From assembly GCA_963771705.1 (NCBI GenBank), contig CAVYUP010000010.1, forward strand, positions 62,001-126,000: 64,000 bases of DNA, read 5' to 3'. The notes under the pieces were generated by a model. The model did not search any database and was not told where the DNA came from. It saw only the letters and a program-made list of their open reading frames with translations. A program made the translations under genes and the position numbers. Of this stretch, positions 17,536 to 26,011 are shown in pieces. Position 1 is the stretch's first letter, and every line of letters begins with the position of its first letter. Source of the DNA: DATFVA01 sp963771705 (GTDB taxonomy: Bacteria; Bacteroidota; Ignavibacteria; Ignavibacteriales; Ignavibacteriaceae).

Positions 17536-20229
17536 CTAAAATGATACTTCCGCCCCGATTATAATCTGCCTGGGAGCCGAATAAAAATCGGGTCTTGTAA
17601 AAAATTCCTGAATGGTGTTAACACCTCTCGGAGGCGCCTGGTTTCTTGTAAGCTCCAGCGTATAGCCGGCCCGGCCGGTATCGCCGAAAACATCATTCTC
17701 ATTTAGTGTATCAAACAGGTTATATATCTTTGCAAAGATAGAAAACTGCTGTCCCGCAATATCAATATACTTAGTCAGGTAAACATCAACATCGTAATAA
17801 GATGGTTTGTTGTCGCTGTTTTCAAGTCCCGTTCTCTGATTCTGCAGAGAAGGCGTATATGGCAGACCCGAGCCAAGTCTTCCTATAAAGCTTGCGATAT
17901 AATCTCCCGGAGTACCCAGCGTCAATGTAAATCTTAGTGTATGTCTTCCATCCCAGTCAAGAGGCACAAGCTGTTTATTCTGTTCAATCGGGGGATTGGC
18001 CTGAGCATTATTAAAAGCGGCATTAGGATCAGACGCGCTTCCTTTCGCAACCTGGAAGGTATAGTCAATTGATGCGCCCATTCCTCCGCCGAATCTTTTC
18101 TCGAGCGAAAGTGTAATTCCTTTTACTGAACCATAATCCCGATTAACAAGTTTACTGAATTTTCTGAATTCATTCTTTATATATATTTCTGTACCCAGCA
18201 GGTTCCTGATATCCTTATAATAGCCTGTTATAGTCATTCCGATATCATCGGTCAATGCCTGCTGCAGCCCGATTTCATACATAATTGTCTGCTGAGGTTT
18301 GAGATCAGCGTTACCAATTACATTACCGATGTTCTCGGGAAAATCTCCTGTAAGGGGAATTCTGAAATTAGGATTGCGGTATAGGTTTTCAAAAGGAGGT
18401 ATCTGGAAAAAGTGTCCGTATGAAATATGTATAGCACCCTGGTCGGAGATGGGATATGAAATTCCTATCCTGGGACTAAACTGATATTTAGTAGATGCGT
18501 TCAGCATCAGAGAATCCGGGAACGGAGGCTGAAGCGGATCAAGCTCATTTATTTTGTTCGGGTCTTTAAGGTACTGTCCATCCGGTTCAAAGTAATCAAA
18601 CCTTACCCCCGCATTCACTATCAGGTAATCAATCTCTATCTTATCCTGAATATACCAGGCAGCCTGGTAGGGATTTGCATGATAAGTATTATAATTAAAA
18701 GCACCAGGAGAAGGAAGCATAGGTTTAAAGTTAGAAGTTGCATCAATTATTATCTGGTAATCCTGGTATTTCAAATCATGTCTTATGAACTCTACTCCCG
18801 TTTTTATTTGATTGATATTATCGATCTGCCAGGATAAATCGACCTTCCCGGTATAACTGATTGTAGTGTGATTAAAGTGCCAGTTCTCTGTTCCTCCTGT
18901 ATAAAAAGCACTGCCGCTTACATCCTTTTTTCTATCAGGATTAACATAACGCGGATCGAGCGGGTTTGAATAAACATACTGCTTGTACTCCGCACTCAGC
19001 CCTGAAGCCGAAAAATCTATAAATGCGGAATTGCTTAATAAAAGTGTATAGCTGGCTATGCCCAGCATACTCTTATGAAATTTTTTGTAGTCACCGTCGG
19101 GATTTAGTCTGTACAAATGGTCATAATCTTTGTACTGGTTATCCTGATATAATCCGGTGAATACTATTCCTCTCCCTCCGCCCACATTGACCGCCAGCTT
19201 ACCCTGCAGTGACAGCTGATGGTGATAATTCATAGGAACATAAGCCCTATCGCCTGTGGCGCCTACATACCAGTCGGCCGGATTATTAGCAGAAAAATCA
19301 GAGGAATCCTGCGGATTAAAAATCCTGTGTCCGTAGATATAGCCCTGATCTCTGTTGTATCTCCCCGAAACAAAGAACTTCAAAAGATTTCCAATTCCGG
19401 GAACAGGACCACTCAGATTTCCTTCCAGGTCATACACATCGTTGGGACTAATATGATTGATATATGGAAATATACCCTTGTGAGAGCTTACATAATCTCC
19501 GGAGTAAGCCGAGATACTTCCGCTCAGTTTATCGCCCGCAATTTTTGTAACCTGATTAACTACACCAGATTGCGCATCACCGTACTCGGCGTTAAACGTA
19601 CCGACAAGCACCTGGACTTCCTGGATACTATTTACTTCTGCCGAAAGTGACGACTGCCCTGAGTATACATCATTAACCGGCACACCATCTATCAGGTAAC
19701 GAACTTCATCGCTTCTTCCCCCTCTGAAATGGCCATTAATAACACCTGCCTGAAGGTTAACCACAGAGGCAACATCCTCAAGAGGCAGCATTGAAATATC
19801 CTCTCCGCTTACTGTCTGTTCAGTAGAAGTAAGATCCTTCCTGACAATCGGTTTCTCAGCTGTTACTACTACATTTTCAAGCTCGATTGATTCAGGATTG
19901 AGTTCAAAATCTATTTTGGTAGTTTGATCAACCGATACTTTAACATGCTGAAAAGTGACAGAAGAATAGCCGATCATTGAGGCTTTTACCTGGTATTCCC
20001 CCGGCGGGATATTCAGAATAAAATAATTTCCATCAATGTCTGAGGACGAGCCCATGGAAGTACCCACAATAAGGACATTGGCACCTATAAGAGCTTCGCC
20101 TGTGCTTTTATCAATAATCTTACCGGAGATCTTTCCCGTTGTCCCGGCAAAGGCCTGATTTACCGATATGCAGATCAGCAAAAACAAGACCCACATCCGG
20201 ATTTTAATAAAGTTTTTCGTAGTGAACAT
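17536..20229 (-). CDS. TonB-dependent outer-membrane receptor
   Basis: About 897 residues. A signal peptide is followed by a carboxypeptidase-regulatory-like beta-sandwich (about 31-115; GKISGKIIDKSTGEALIGAN), then a plug domain (about 125-230; VRYLIDGVPVNDVYSG, DAQSGVVNQVTK) and a 22-strand-type barrel ending in the aromatic VSF. It takes up large ligands across the outer membrane with TonB energy. The ATG at 20229 is chosen over a GTG at 20238: AGGTGG lies five bases before it. It is not obviously SusC, and no SusD follows; instead a T9SS cargo protein and PorV-like protein do. The preceding intergenic hairpin suggests it heads its own transcript within the locus. Confidence 0.9.
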   Translation of the reverse strand: MFTTKNFIKIRMWVLFLLICISVNQAFAGTTGKISGKIIDKSTGEALIGANVLIVGTSMGSSSDIDGNYFILNIPPGEYQVKASMIGYSSVTFQHVKVSVDQTTKIDFELNPESIELENVVVTAEKPIVRKDLTSTEQTVSGEDISMLPLEDVASVVNLQAGVINGHFRGGRSDEVRYLIDGVPVNDVYSGQSSLSAEVNSIQEVQVLVGTFNAEYGDAQSGVVNQVTKIAGDKLSGSISAYSGDYVSSHKGIFPYINHISPNDVYDLEGNLSGPVPGIGNLLKFFVSGRYNRDQGYIYGHRIFNPQDSSDFSANNPADWYVGATGDRAYVPMNYHHQLSLQGKLAVNVGGGRGIVFTGLYQDNQYKDYDHLYRLNPDGDYKKFHKSMLGIASYTLLLSNSAFIDFSASGLSAEYKQYVYSNPLDPRYVNPDRKKDVSGSAFYTGGTENWHFNHTTISYTGKVDLSWQIDNINQIKTGVEFIRHDLKYQDYQIIIDATSNFKPMLPSPGAFNYNTYHANPYQAAWYIQDKIEIDYLIVNAGVRFDYFEPDGQYLKDPNKINELDPLQPPFPDSLMLNASTKYQFSPRIGISYPISDQGAIHISYGHFFQIPPFENLYRNPNFRIPLTGDFPENIGNVIGNADLKPQQTIMYEIGLQQALTDDIGMTITGYYKDIRNLLGTEIYIKNEFRKFSKLVNRDYGSVKGITLSLEKRFGGGMGASIDYTFQVAKGSASDPNAAFNNAQANPPIEQNKQLVPLDWDGRHTLRFTLTLGTPGDYIASFIGRLGSGLPYTPSLQNQRTGLENSDNKPSYYDVDVYLTKYIDIAGQQFSIFAKIYNLFDTLNENDVFGDTGRAGYTLELTRNQAPPRGVNTIQEFFTRPDFYSAPRQIIIGAEVSF

Positions 20230-20284
20230 TACATCCACCTGTATTACCTGAATAAAAATGATTATTTAACTGAAACGATAAAGA

Positions 20285-20314
20285 TTAAGGGTGCTGAAGG
20301 ACCAGCACCCTTAA
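20285..20314 (-). terminator. Intergenic hairpin after the duplicated-module gene
   Basis: A perfect 12-bp inverted repeat (TTAAGGGTGCTG / CAGCACCCTTAA, 6-base loop) lies 9 bp downstream of the stop of the gene ending at 20324. The following bases on the minus strand are only modestly T-rich, so it may be a terminator or a processing site that separates expression of the surface protein from the TonB receptor. Confidence 0.65.
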
Positions 20315-20323
20315 CTGTGTTTT

Positions 20324-22876
20324 CTATTTAATCAGGAGCATCTTCTTCGTTTGTATGAAGTCGCCTGCTTCTATCCTGTAGAGATAAATTCCACTGGATA
20401 CTTTGCTTCCGTAGTTATTATTTCCGTCCCATTGAACGCTATGAAGACCAGTATTCTGGTCAGCACTTACCAGGGTTTTAACCTCACGCCCCAGTATATC
20501 GTATATCCTCAGGGTAACGTGAGATAACCTGGGTATAGAATAGCTTATAATGGTAGTCGGATTAAACGGGTTCGGATAATTCTGGAACAAATTATACGAA
20601 ACAGGCTGGAATTCTTTTTGGGTAACACCAACAGGTACTTTTGTTACCTCAAGCTTATCCATCCATACTGTACCGGAGAATCTTCCAAGCGGATGTAATC
20701 TTACTGAAATTGCTTTTGCTGTTTCACCCGAAGGCGGATCAGGAACAATCAAATCAACATGATACTGCATCCAATCGAACTCAGTTGCGTTAGGGAACTG
20801 CAGCGGTATATCATCACTTGCCGCATATTGTCCCCACCCTGCATTATTACCTATAGTTGTATGATAAATGGTTGTAAGCGAAACACTCCAGGGATCACCT
20901 ACGACAATTGCTGAATCCGGCTGCAGGTTAGCGCCTTTAACCCATACACTTACTCTGATTGCGTCTCCGGGTTGAATATCACCTAGAGCGAACTTTTGGG
21001 TTCCTACAAAACCATCACGTGAACCAACAGGAATATCGAATTTAAGTGAATAATTACCGTCATAAGCATATTCATCTGTAACTATAGTATTCTGATATCC
21101 GTAGTCCAGTACACCATCATTTCCTCCGATAGGCGGCAGCCAGTAGAACCATCCGGTAGGAACTCCTACTGCTGTATTCCAGTCCTGTCCTGCCCAGCCT
21201 CCATTCCTACCTACAAATATAAAGTCATCTGTCCATACTGTTCCTGTTGCGTTCTTTCCTCCGACAAACCTGATGATTGTCTTGAATGCATTCTCAGGAA
21301 GAATAACCTCGCCTATTGCGGTTGTATCTGCTACCCAGCCGCTCGTGCTGGCCGTACTCTGATCTAATTCGAACTTCTTCTCTCCTATCATAGCATCTAA
21401 GCTGTCATAGAAAGTATATGATACATACCATTTCTGATCATCACTTGCCGGATTGGTATTTACTCCGGAAGTCATATAGTACATCCCAAGGTTGATGTCA
21501 ACATTGGCGAAATGCCGCTCAGACCATAGATCAACCATATTATCTGATTCCCACATAGCGGAATCTGCTGTGGCTGTCTTTTCTATCTTCAGGGATTTTC
21601 CCATTGAACGGTACTGATCTGTGGCCCACGTTAAAGCAGAACTTGTGGGTTCCGATCCTTTATGCCAGTATGACGGCAGAGTCTGTTCGAAGCTGCCGAT
21701 CGCGTTAAGATCTGGGAGAGCCAGTTTTTCAACGGTCAGATCATCCATCCATACTGTACCGGAGAATCTTCCGAGAGGGTGCAGTCTTACAGAAATTGAT
21801 TTAGCTGTTTCACCTGATGGAGGATCCGGAATTGTGACATCTACAGAGAACTTTCTCCAGCTGAATTCAGTTGCATTGGGAAACTGAAGGGGAATATCAT
21901 CACTTGCTGCATATTGTCCCCATCCGTCATTATTATTTATTGTAGTGTGATAGATTGCTGTAAGCGAAACACTCCAGGGATCACCAACCGCAATTGCTGA
22001 GTCAGGCTCAAGGTTAGCACCTTTAATCCAGACACTGATCCTGAGAACATCACCAGGCTGAGCTTCATCAAGCGCATACCTTTTTGTTCCAACAAATCCG
22101 TCACGTGAACCAACAGGAATATCGAATTTAAGTGAATAATTTCCCGTATGAGCATACTCATTTGTAACAACGGTATTCTGATATCCGTAGTCCAGTACAC
22201 CATCATTTCCTCCGATAGGCGGCAGCCAGTAGAACCATCCGGTAGGAACTCCTACTGCTGTATTCCAGTCCTGTCCTGCCCAGCCTCCATTCCTACCTAC
22301 AAATATAAAGTCATCTGTCCATACTGTTCCTGTTGCGTTCTTTCCTCCGACAAACCTGATGATTGTCTTGAATGCATTCTCAGGAAGAATAACCTCGCCT
22401 ATTGCGGTTGTATCTGCTACCCAGCCGCTCGTGCTGGCCGTACTCTGATCTAATTCGAACTTCTTCTCTCCTATCATAGCATCTAAGCTGTCATAGAAAG
22501 TATATGATACATACCATTTCTGATCATCACTTGCCGGATTGGTATTTACTCCGGAAGTCATATAGTACATCCCAAGGTTGATGTCAACATTGGCGAAATG
22601 CCGCTCAGACCATAGATCAACCATATTATCTGATTCCCACATAGCGGAATCTGCTGTGGTTGTCTTTTCTATCTTCAGGGATTTTCCCATTGAACGGTAC
22701 TGATCTGTGGCCCACGTTAATGTTGCCCCGGATGGTGCTGAAGTCATATTCCAATATGACGGCAGAGTTTGCTCAAAACCGCCGATATCGTTTATCCCGC
22801 TTTGGGCGAACATGGCTGATTGTAAAAATAAGATGGACAAAATTCCCGCCCACCAATTGGTAATGAAACCTCGCAT
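20324..22876 (-). CDS. T9SS-exported surface protein with duplicated carbohydrate-binding-like modules
   Basis: 850 residues: signal peptide (1-24), two tandem modules of about 360 residues (about 33-392 and 395-750), and a T9SS sorting domain (about 770-850; NYPNPFNPTTIISYSIP). Each module looks like two consecutive jelly-roll domains of the CBM4/9 or galactose-binding-like type, with FEQTLPSYW at the start and GTVWMDDL or GTVWTDDF strands at the ends, a motif common in such domains. No catalytic residues are evident, so a polysaccharide-binding role on the cell surface is likely. A strong GGAGG precedes the start. It follows the dehydrogenase gene by 15 bp. The two modules share a stretch of near-perfect DNA identity described separately. 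Confidence 0.82.
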   Translation of the reverse strand: MRGFITNWWAGILSILFLQSAMFAQSGINDIGGFEQTLPSYWNMTSAPSGATLTWATDQYRSMGKSLKIEKTTTADSAMWESDNMVDLWSERHFANVDINLGMYYMTSGVNTNPASDDQKWYVSYTFYDSLDAMIGEKKFELDQSTASTSGWVADTTAIGEVILPENAFKTIIRFVGGKNATGTVWTDDFIFVGRNGGWAGQDWNTAVGVPTGWFYWLPPIGGNDGVLDYGYQNTVVTNEYAHTGNYSLKFDIPVGSRDGFVGTKRYALDEAQPGDVLRISVWIKGANLEPDSAIAVGDPWSVSLTAIYHTTINNNDGWGQYAASDDIPLQFPNATEFSWRKFSVDVTIPDPPSGETAKSISVRLHPLGRFSGTVWMDDLTVEKLALPDLNAIGSFEQTLPSYWHKGSEPTSSALTWATDQYRSMGKSLKIEKTATADSAMWESDNMVDLWSERHFANVDINLGMYYMTSGVNTNPASDDQKWYVSYTFYDSLDAMIGEKKFELDQSTASTSGWVADTTAIGEVILPENAFKTIIRFVGGKNATGTVWTDDFIFVGRNGGWAGQDWNTAVGVPTGWFYWLPPIGGNDGVLDYGYQNTIVTDEYAYDGNYSLKFDIPVGSRDGFVGTQKFALGDIQPGDAIRVSVWVKGANLQPDSAIVVGDPWSVSLTTIYHTTIGNNAGWGQYAASDDIPLQFPNATEFDWMQYHVDLIVPDPPSGETAKAISVRLHPLGRFSGTVWMDKLEVTKVPVGVTQKEFQPVSYNLFQNYPNPFNPTTIISYSIPRLSHVTLRIYDILGREVKTLVSADQNTGLHSVQWDGNNNYGSKVSSGIYLYRIEAGDFIQTKKMLLIK
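21087..21634 (-). repeat. Direct repeat copy 1 inside the surface-protein gene
   Basis: 548 bp that match 22173-22720 at a fixed offset of 1086 bp with one visible mismatch (position 21574 against 22660). It encodes about 182 residues of the second module. Outside these limits the two modules differ at many synonymous sites. Confidence 0.95.
22173..22720 (-). repeat. Direct repeat copy 2 inside the surface-protein gene
   Basis: Partner of 21087-21634, in the first module (about residues 53-234). Identity stops abruptly at both ends while the coding similarity continues, as expected from gene conversion or a recent partial duplication. Confidence 0.95.
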
Positions 22877-22891
22877 AGAACCTCCGATAAA

Positions 22892-23902
22892 TTAATTATT
22901 TATTATTTGTTGTTTAATACTACTGTTCGAATAATTGAGAAAAATGCTGCTGATATCATTTAATGCTATTCTGCCGGAAATGAGTTTCCGAACGTCAACC
23001 TTCCCGTTTACCAGTAAGTCAACAGCTGGAGCAAAGGTAAAGGGATTCAGATATGAATTATAAATCGCTATTTCGTTTTTAAAGAGGTACTGAAGATTGA
23101 ATGTAACTTCGTGGTCAGCGGGAGCTAGTCCGAAGATTATTACTTTCGTACCCTTCCCCGACAGCTGAACAGCTAAATTTACTGTATCGCTCTTTCCAAC
23201 ACATTCAATAATTACATCTGTCTGTGAAGGGAGATTATCTTTTATTTTAAGGCCAAGGTCGGGTTCAGAAGGATTAAATGCAAAGTCGGCACCCAGTTCT
23301 TTTCCCATAACTCGCTTAGAAGCATCAGGCTCCACAAGCGTAACATTAGCCGCCCCTGCGTTCTTCGCCAGCTGAACCATCAGCAATCCTATCGTTCCGC
23401 CTCCAATAACAATAACCTTATCTCCCGGTTTGATATCTGCATGATCTATTCCACGGAGACAGCATGATAGAGGTTCAGCAAATGAAGCAATTGAAAGATC
23501 AAAGTCATCGGGAAGCAAATATGCCTGTGTTTTAGGTACGATGGCGTATTCCGCGAAACCGCCATTTAAAGTAACTCCCAGCGCCTTATGATTTTCACAA
23601 AATTGTATTTTGCCTCTTTTACAATAGTCGCAATATCCGCAATGGATATTAGGATTTACGGCTGCCCGGCTGCCAATGGTGAACTCAGAGTCCTTATCAC
23701 CGCTGTCGGCTATTATTCCGCTGAATTCATGGCCAAGAATAACTGGAATACGTGATGGAGCTTTACCTTCATAGATGTGCCTGTCCGTTCCGCACACTCC
23801 GCAGCAGGCTACTTTAATAAGCAGCTCATCTTTCCCAGGAGTGCGGAGAGAATAATCACCCACTATAAAATTTTTATTGCCTGTAAATAGAGCCGCCAGC
23901 AT
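22892..23902 (-). CDS. Zinc-dependent MDR dehydrogenase (sugar/polyol or threonine dehydrogenase-like)
   Basis: 336 residues of the medium-chain dehydrogenase family. Catalytic zinc ligands: Cys in CGVCGTDRHIYEG and the GHEFSG histidine/glutamate; structural zinc: four Cys in CGYCDYCKRGKIQFC. The cofactor fold starts at GGGTIGLLMVQLAKNAGA. The acidic residue at the end of the second strand (VEPD) favours NAD. Such enzymes oxidise polyols, sugars or threonine in the cytoplasm. It lies 6 bp after the LacI gene and before the surface-protein gene, so it is likely induced with the locus and may process a sugar released from the polysaccharide. Substrate unknown. Confidence 0.85.
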   Translation of the reverse strand: MLAALFTGNKNFIVGDYSLRTPGKDELLIKVACCGVCGTDRHIYEGKAPSRIPVILGHEFSGIIADSGDKDSEFTIGSRAAVNPNIHCGYCDYCKRGKIQFCENHKALGVTLNGGFAEYAIVPKTQAYLLPDDFDLSIASFAEPLSCCLRGIDHADIKPGDKVIVIGGGTIGLLMVQLAKNAGAANVTLVEPDASKRVMGKELGADFAFNPSEPDLGLKIKDNLPSQTDVIIECVGKSDTVNLAVQLSGKGTKVIIFGLAPADHEVTFNLQYLFKNEIAIYNSYLNPFTFAPAVDLLVNGKVDVRKLISGRIALNDISSIFLNYSNSSIKQQIINN

Positions 23903-23908
23903 TTCATC

Positions 23909-24934
23909 TCACTTTGAATTACAAAATGAAGTAGAGTCTCTGATGGTTAATTCAACAGGAACAACTACTTTTTTGGGTAATGTTTTTTTATTCTTTAACG
24001 TATTAGCTAATAATTTAAGAGCTTCCACACCCAGTTCTATTTTGGGAACACTGATTGTGGAAAGAGGCGGATCAAGCAGAAGATCTGCTTCAATCCCATC
24101 AAATCCTATTACTGAAACATCGTCGGGGATCCTGTAGCCGTTCGATTTAAGGTAATGCATTACTCCAATTGCAAGCGCGTCATTACCCGCAAAAACTGCA
24201 GTTACATCTTTACTTTTTGAGAACAGCCTTGCGGCAAGGTCTATGCCTGCCTGTCTCCCTTCATATTCCGAACTTGTTAAGATTAAATTGGATTTTACAG
24301 GAAGTCCTGCATGTTCAAGAGCTTGTTTGTATCCGTTTAACCTGTCGGCAAAACTTGGATGTTCAATATCGCTTGAAACATAAGCGATCTTTTTATGTCC
24401 CAGTTCTATAAGGTGATTAACCGCCTGTAATCCGCCGTCTATATTATCAATAAGAACGAGGGGATAACCGTTATGCGGAGGCACATAATCAACAAAGACC
24501 GTAGGAATTTTATAAGCTGCTAACCTGTCTATCAGGTTATTCGGAATTTTACCAGCTATAACTATTCCGTCGACGCTCTTATTTAAAACAAACCTGGGGA
24601 GGTTATCTTTCTTGTCAAAATCTTTTTTAATCGAGGTAAGCAGGATGTAGTATCCTTCTATCCTTGCCTCAAACTCAGTTCCAAGAAATATCTTCGTATA
24701 AAATGGTTCGGTTCTGAGGAAATGGTCATCAGTTAATATGAAACCTATATTGCCTGTCTTTCCGGTAACAAGACTTCTGGCAGACTTAGAGGGTTGGTAC
24801 CTGAGCGTTTTTATGGTCCTTTCAACTCTCTCTTTGGTCTCGGGAGAAATTGTTTTTGTATTATTAATTACGTAGGAAACGGTAGCTATTGATACGCCTG
24901 CTTTTTCCGCAATGTCTTTAATGGTCGGCTTCAT
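23909..24934 (-). CDS. LacI-family transcriptional repressor
   Basis: 341 residues. The N-terminal HTH with hinge reads TIKDIAEKAGVSIATVSYVI then RVERTIKTLRYQPSKSARSL, followed by the periplasmic-binding-protein-like effector domain (GNIGFILTDDHF, VDGIVIAGKIPN, DDVSVIGFDGIEADLLLDPP). It is the first gene of the carbohydrate locus and probably represses it until a sugar ligand binds. A perfect 20-bp palindrome begins 7 bp before its start codon and a related inverted repeat lies just upstream, so autoregulation is likely. Effector identity (a manno-oligosaccharide or a product) is inference. Confidence 0.93.
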   Translation of the reverse strand: MKPTIKDIAEKAGVSIATVSYVINNTKTISPETKERVERTIKTLRYQPSKSARSLVTGKTGNIGFILTDDHFLRTEPFYTKIFLGTEFEARIEGYYILLTSIKKDFDKKDNLPRFVLNKSVDGIVIAGKIPNNLIDRLAAYKIPTVFVDYVPPHNGYPLVLIDNIDGGLQAVNHLIELGHKKIAYVSSDIEHPSFADRLNGYKQALEHAGLPVKSNLILTSSEYEGRQAGIDLAARLFSKSKDVTAVFAGNDALAIGVMHYLKSNGYRIPDDVSVIGFDGIEADLLLDPPLSTISVPKIELGVEALKLLANTLKNKKTLPKKVVVPVELTIRDSTSFCNSK

Positions 24935-24940
24935 TTATAC

Positions 24941-24960
24941 CTGGTTAAACGTTTAACCAG
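24941..24960. promoter_or_regulatory. Perfect 20-bp LacI-type operator
   Basis: CTGGTTAAACGTTTAACCAG is a complete palindrome with the central CG typical of LacI-family operators. It ends 7 bp from the LacI start codon, where bound repressor would block transcription of the whole carbohydrate locus. Confidence 0.8.
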
Positions 24961-24963
24961 AAC

Positions 24964-24981
24964 TTAGGTTATTTAACCTAA
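24964..24981. promoter_or_regulatory. Second operator-like inverted repeat
   Basis: TTAGGTTA, two bases, TAACCTAA: an 8-bp perfect inverted repeat 4 bp from the main operator. It shares the GGTTA/TAACC half-sites with it but has closer spacing, so it could be a secondary site or a promoter-overlapping element. It also faces the divergent HisN-type gene. Confidence 0.5.
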
Positions 24982-25144
24982 TATGTCAAGAGCCGGAGGT
25001 AAAATTCTGGTGCTCCAATATTTTTGGTCACCTTTTTTTCCGGTCCCAATTATGCCGTGATTTCCGACCGACTTAACATGAATGATTGGAATCTTTGATT
25101 TTGGGACTAAAGCGTCTATTTTAACGGAAAAAAGAAATTGTCTT

Positions 25145-25909
25145 ATGCTTTCAGTTAAGGATTTGCTCCCTTTTATTAAATTTTTAGCCGGGGAATCGGG
25201 TGCCATAATTAAAAATTATTATCGTGTGCCGGTAAATATCGAAACAAAGCCGGATAATTCACCGGTTACAATCGCGGATAAAAAGACGGAGGAATTCCTT
25301 CGGGAATCGATAATTAAAGAATTTCCCGATCATGGTATTCTGGGTGAGGAATTCGGCGAGGTGAATCCTGATGCAGAATATAAATGGGTGCTGGATCCTG
25401 TTGACGGGACAAAAAGTTTCATAAGCGGCACCCCCCTGTTCGGTACGCTGATAGCGCTTCTGCAGCATGGACAACCGGTACTGGGAGCAATAAATCTTCC
25501 CGTTCTTAATGAGCTTATGATCGGCGATGGCAAAGTTACTACGCTTAACGATAAACCAGTTAAAGTAAGGGAATGCGGCACTCTTGCCGATGCCGTTCTT
25601 TTAATAACTGATCTTAAATCGTTTAGTCAGAGTCCCGGAAAAGGTTTGAGGGAGCTTGCGTCTAAAGTTAAGATGATGCGCGGGTGGGGTGATTGTTACG
25701 GTTATTACCTTGTAGCCTCCGGTTATGCCGACATAATGATCGATCCTATTATGTCTGTATGGGATACAATGGCGCTTATCCCCGTTATTAAAGGCGCGGG
25801 GGGAGTTATTACTGATATGAAAGGTGAGGATGCTGCCGCAGGTACGAGCATCATTGCTTCTTCTTCAAAAATTCACCCCGGGGTCGTAAGTATATTAAAT
25901 AAAGGATGA
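25145..25909 (+). CDS. hisN: Inositol-monophosphatase-family phosphatase, HisN-like
   Basis: 254 residues from the ATG at 25145, which matches the family's usual start (helix followed by NYY and the TKPDNSPVTIADK motif). An ATG at 25082 would add 21 residues that fit no family member. Metal-binding motifs are intact: GEEFG, WVLDPVDGTKSFISGTPLFG and WDTMALIP. Members with this pattern are often the histidinol-phosphate phosphatase of histidine synthesis (EC 3.1.3.15), though inositol-phosphate activity cannot be excluded. It is transcribed away from the LacI gene and ends in a hairpin. It has no histidine-pathway neighbour here, so the specific substrate is not proven. Confidence 0.8.
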   Translation: MLSVKDLLPFIKFLAGESGAIIKNYYRVPVNIETKPDNSPVTIADKKTEEFLRESIIKEFPDHGILGEEFGEVNPDAEYKWVLDPVDGTKSFISGTPLFGTLIALLQHGQPVLGAINLPVLNELMIGDGKVTTLNDKPVKVRECGTLADAVLLITDLKSFSQSPGKGLRELASKVKMMRGWGDCYGYYLVASGYADIMIDPIMSVWDTMALIPVIKGAGGVITDMKGEDAAAGTSIIASSSKIHPGVVSILNKG

Positions 25910-25928
25910 CACCTTAATGGTGTCATCC
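25904..25928 (+). terminator. Hairpin at the end of the HisN-type gene
   Basis: GGATGACACC, loop TTAAT, GGTGTCATCC: a perfect 10-bp stem that overlaps the stop codon. No T-run follows, so it may stabilise the transcript end or work with the next hairpin. Confidence 0.55.
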
Positions 25929-25949
25929 AGATGATATAATGCTTAAATC

Positions 25950-25986
25950 AAAAAAAAGTATCCCCAACCGAATAAAGGTTGGGGAT
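25950..25986 (-). terminator. Rho-independent terminator of the nitric oxide reductase operon
   Basis: On the minus strand ATCCCCAACC pairs with GGTTGGGGAT across a 7-base loop (25960-25986), followed by a run of eight T. It lies 25 bp past the stop of the reductase gene. Confidence 0.88.
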
Positions 25987-26011
25987 GCCGATGTACGGAA
26001 GTTCTCTTTAA

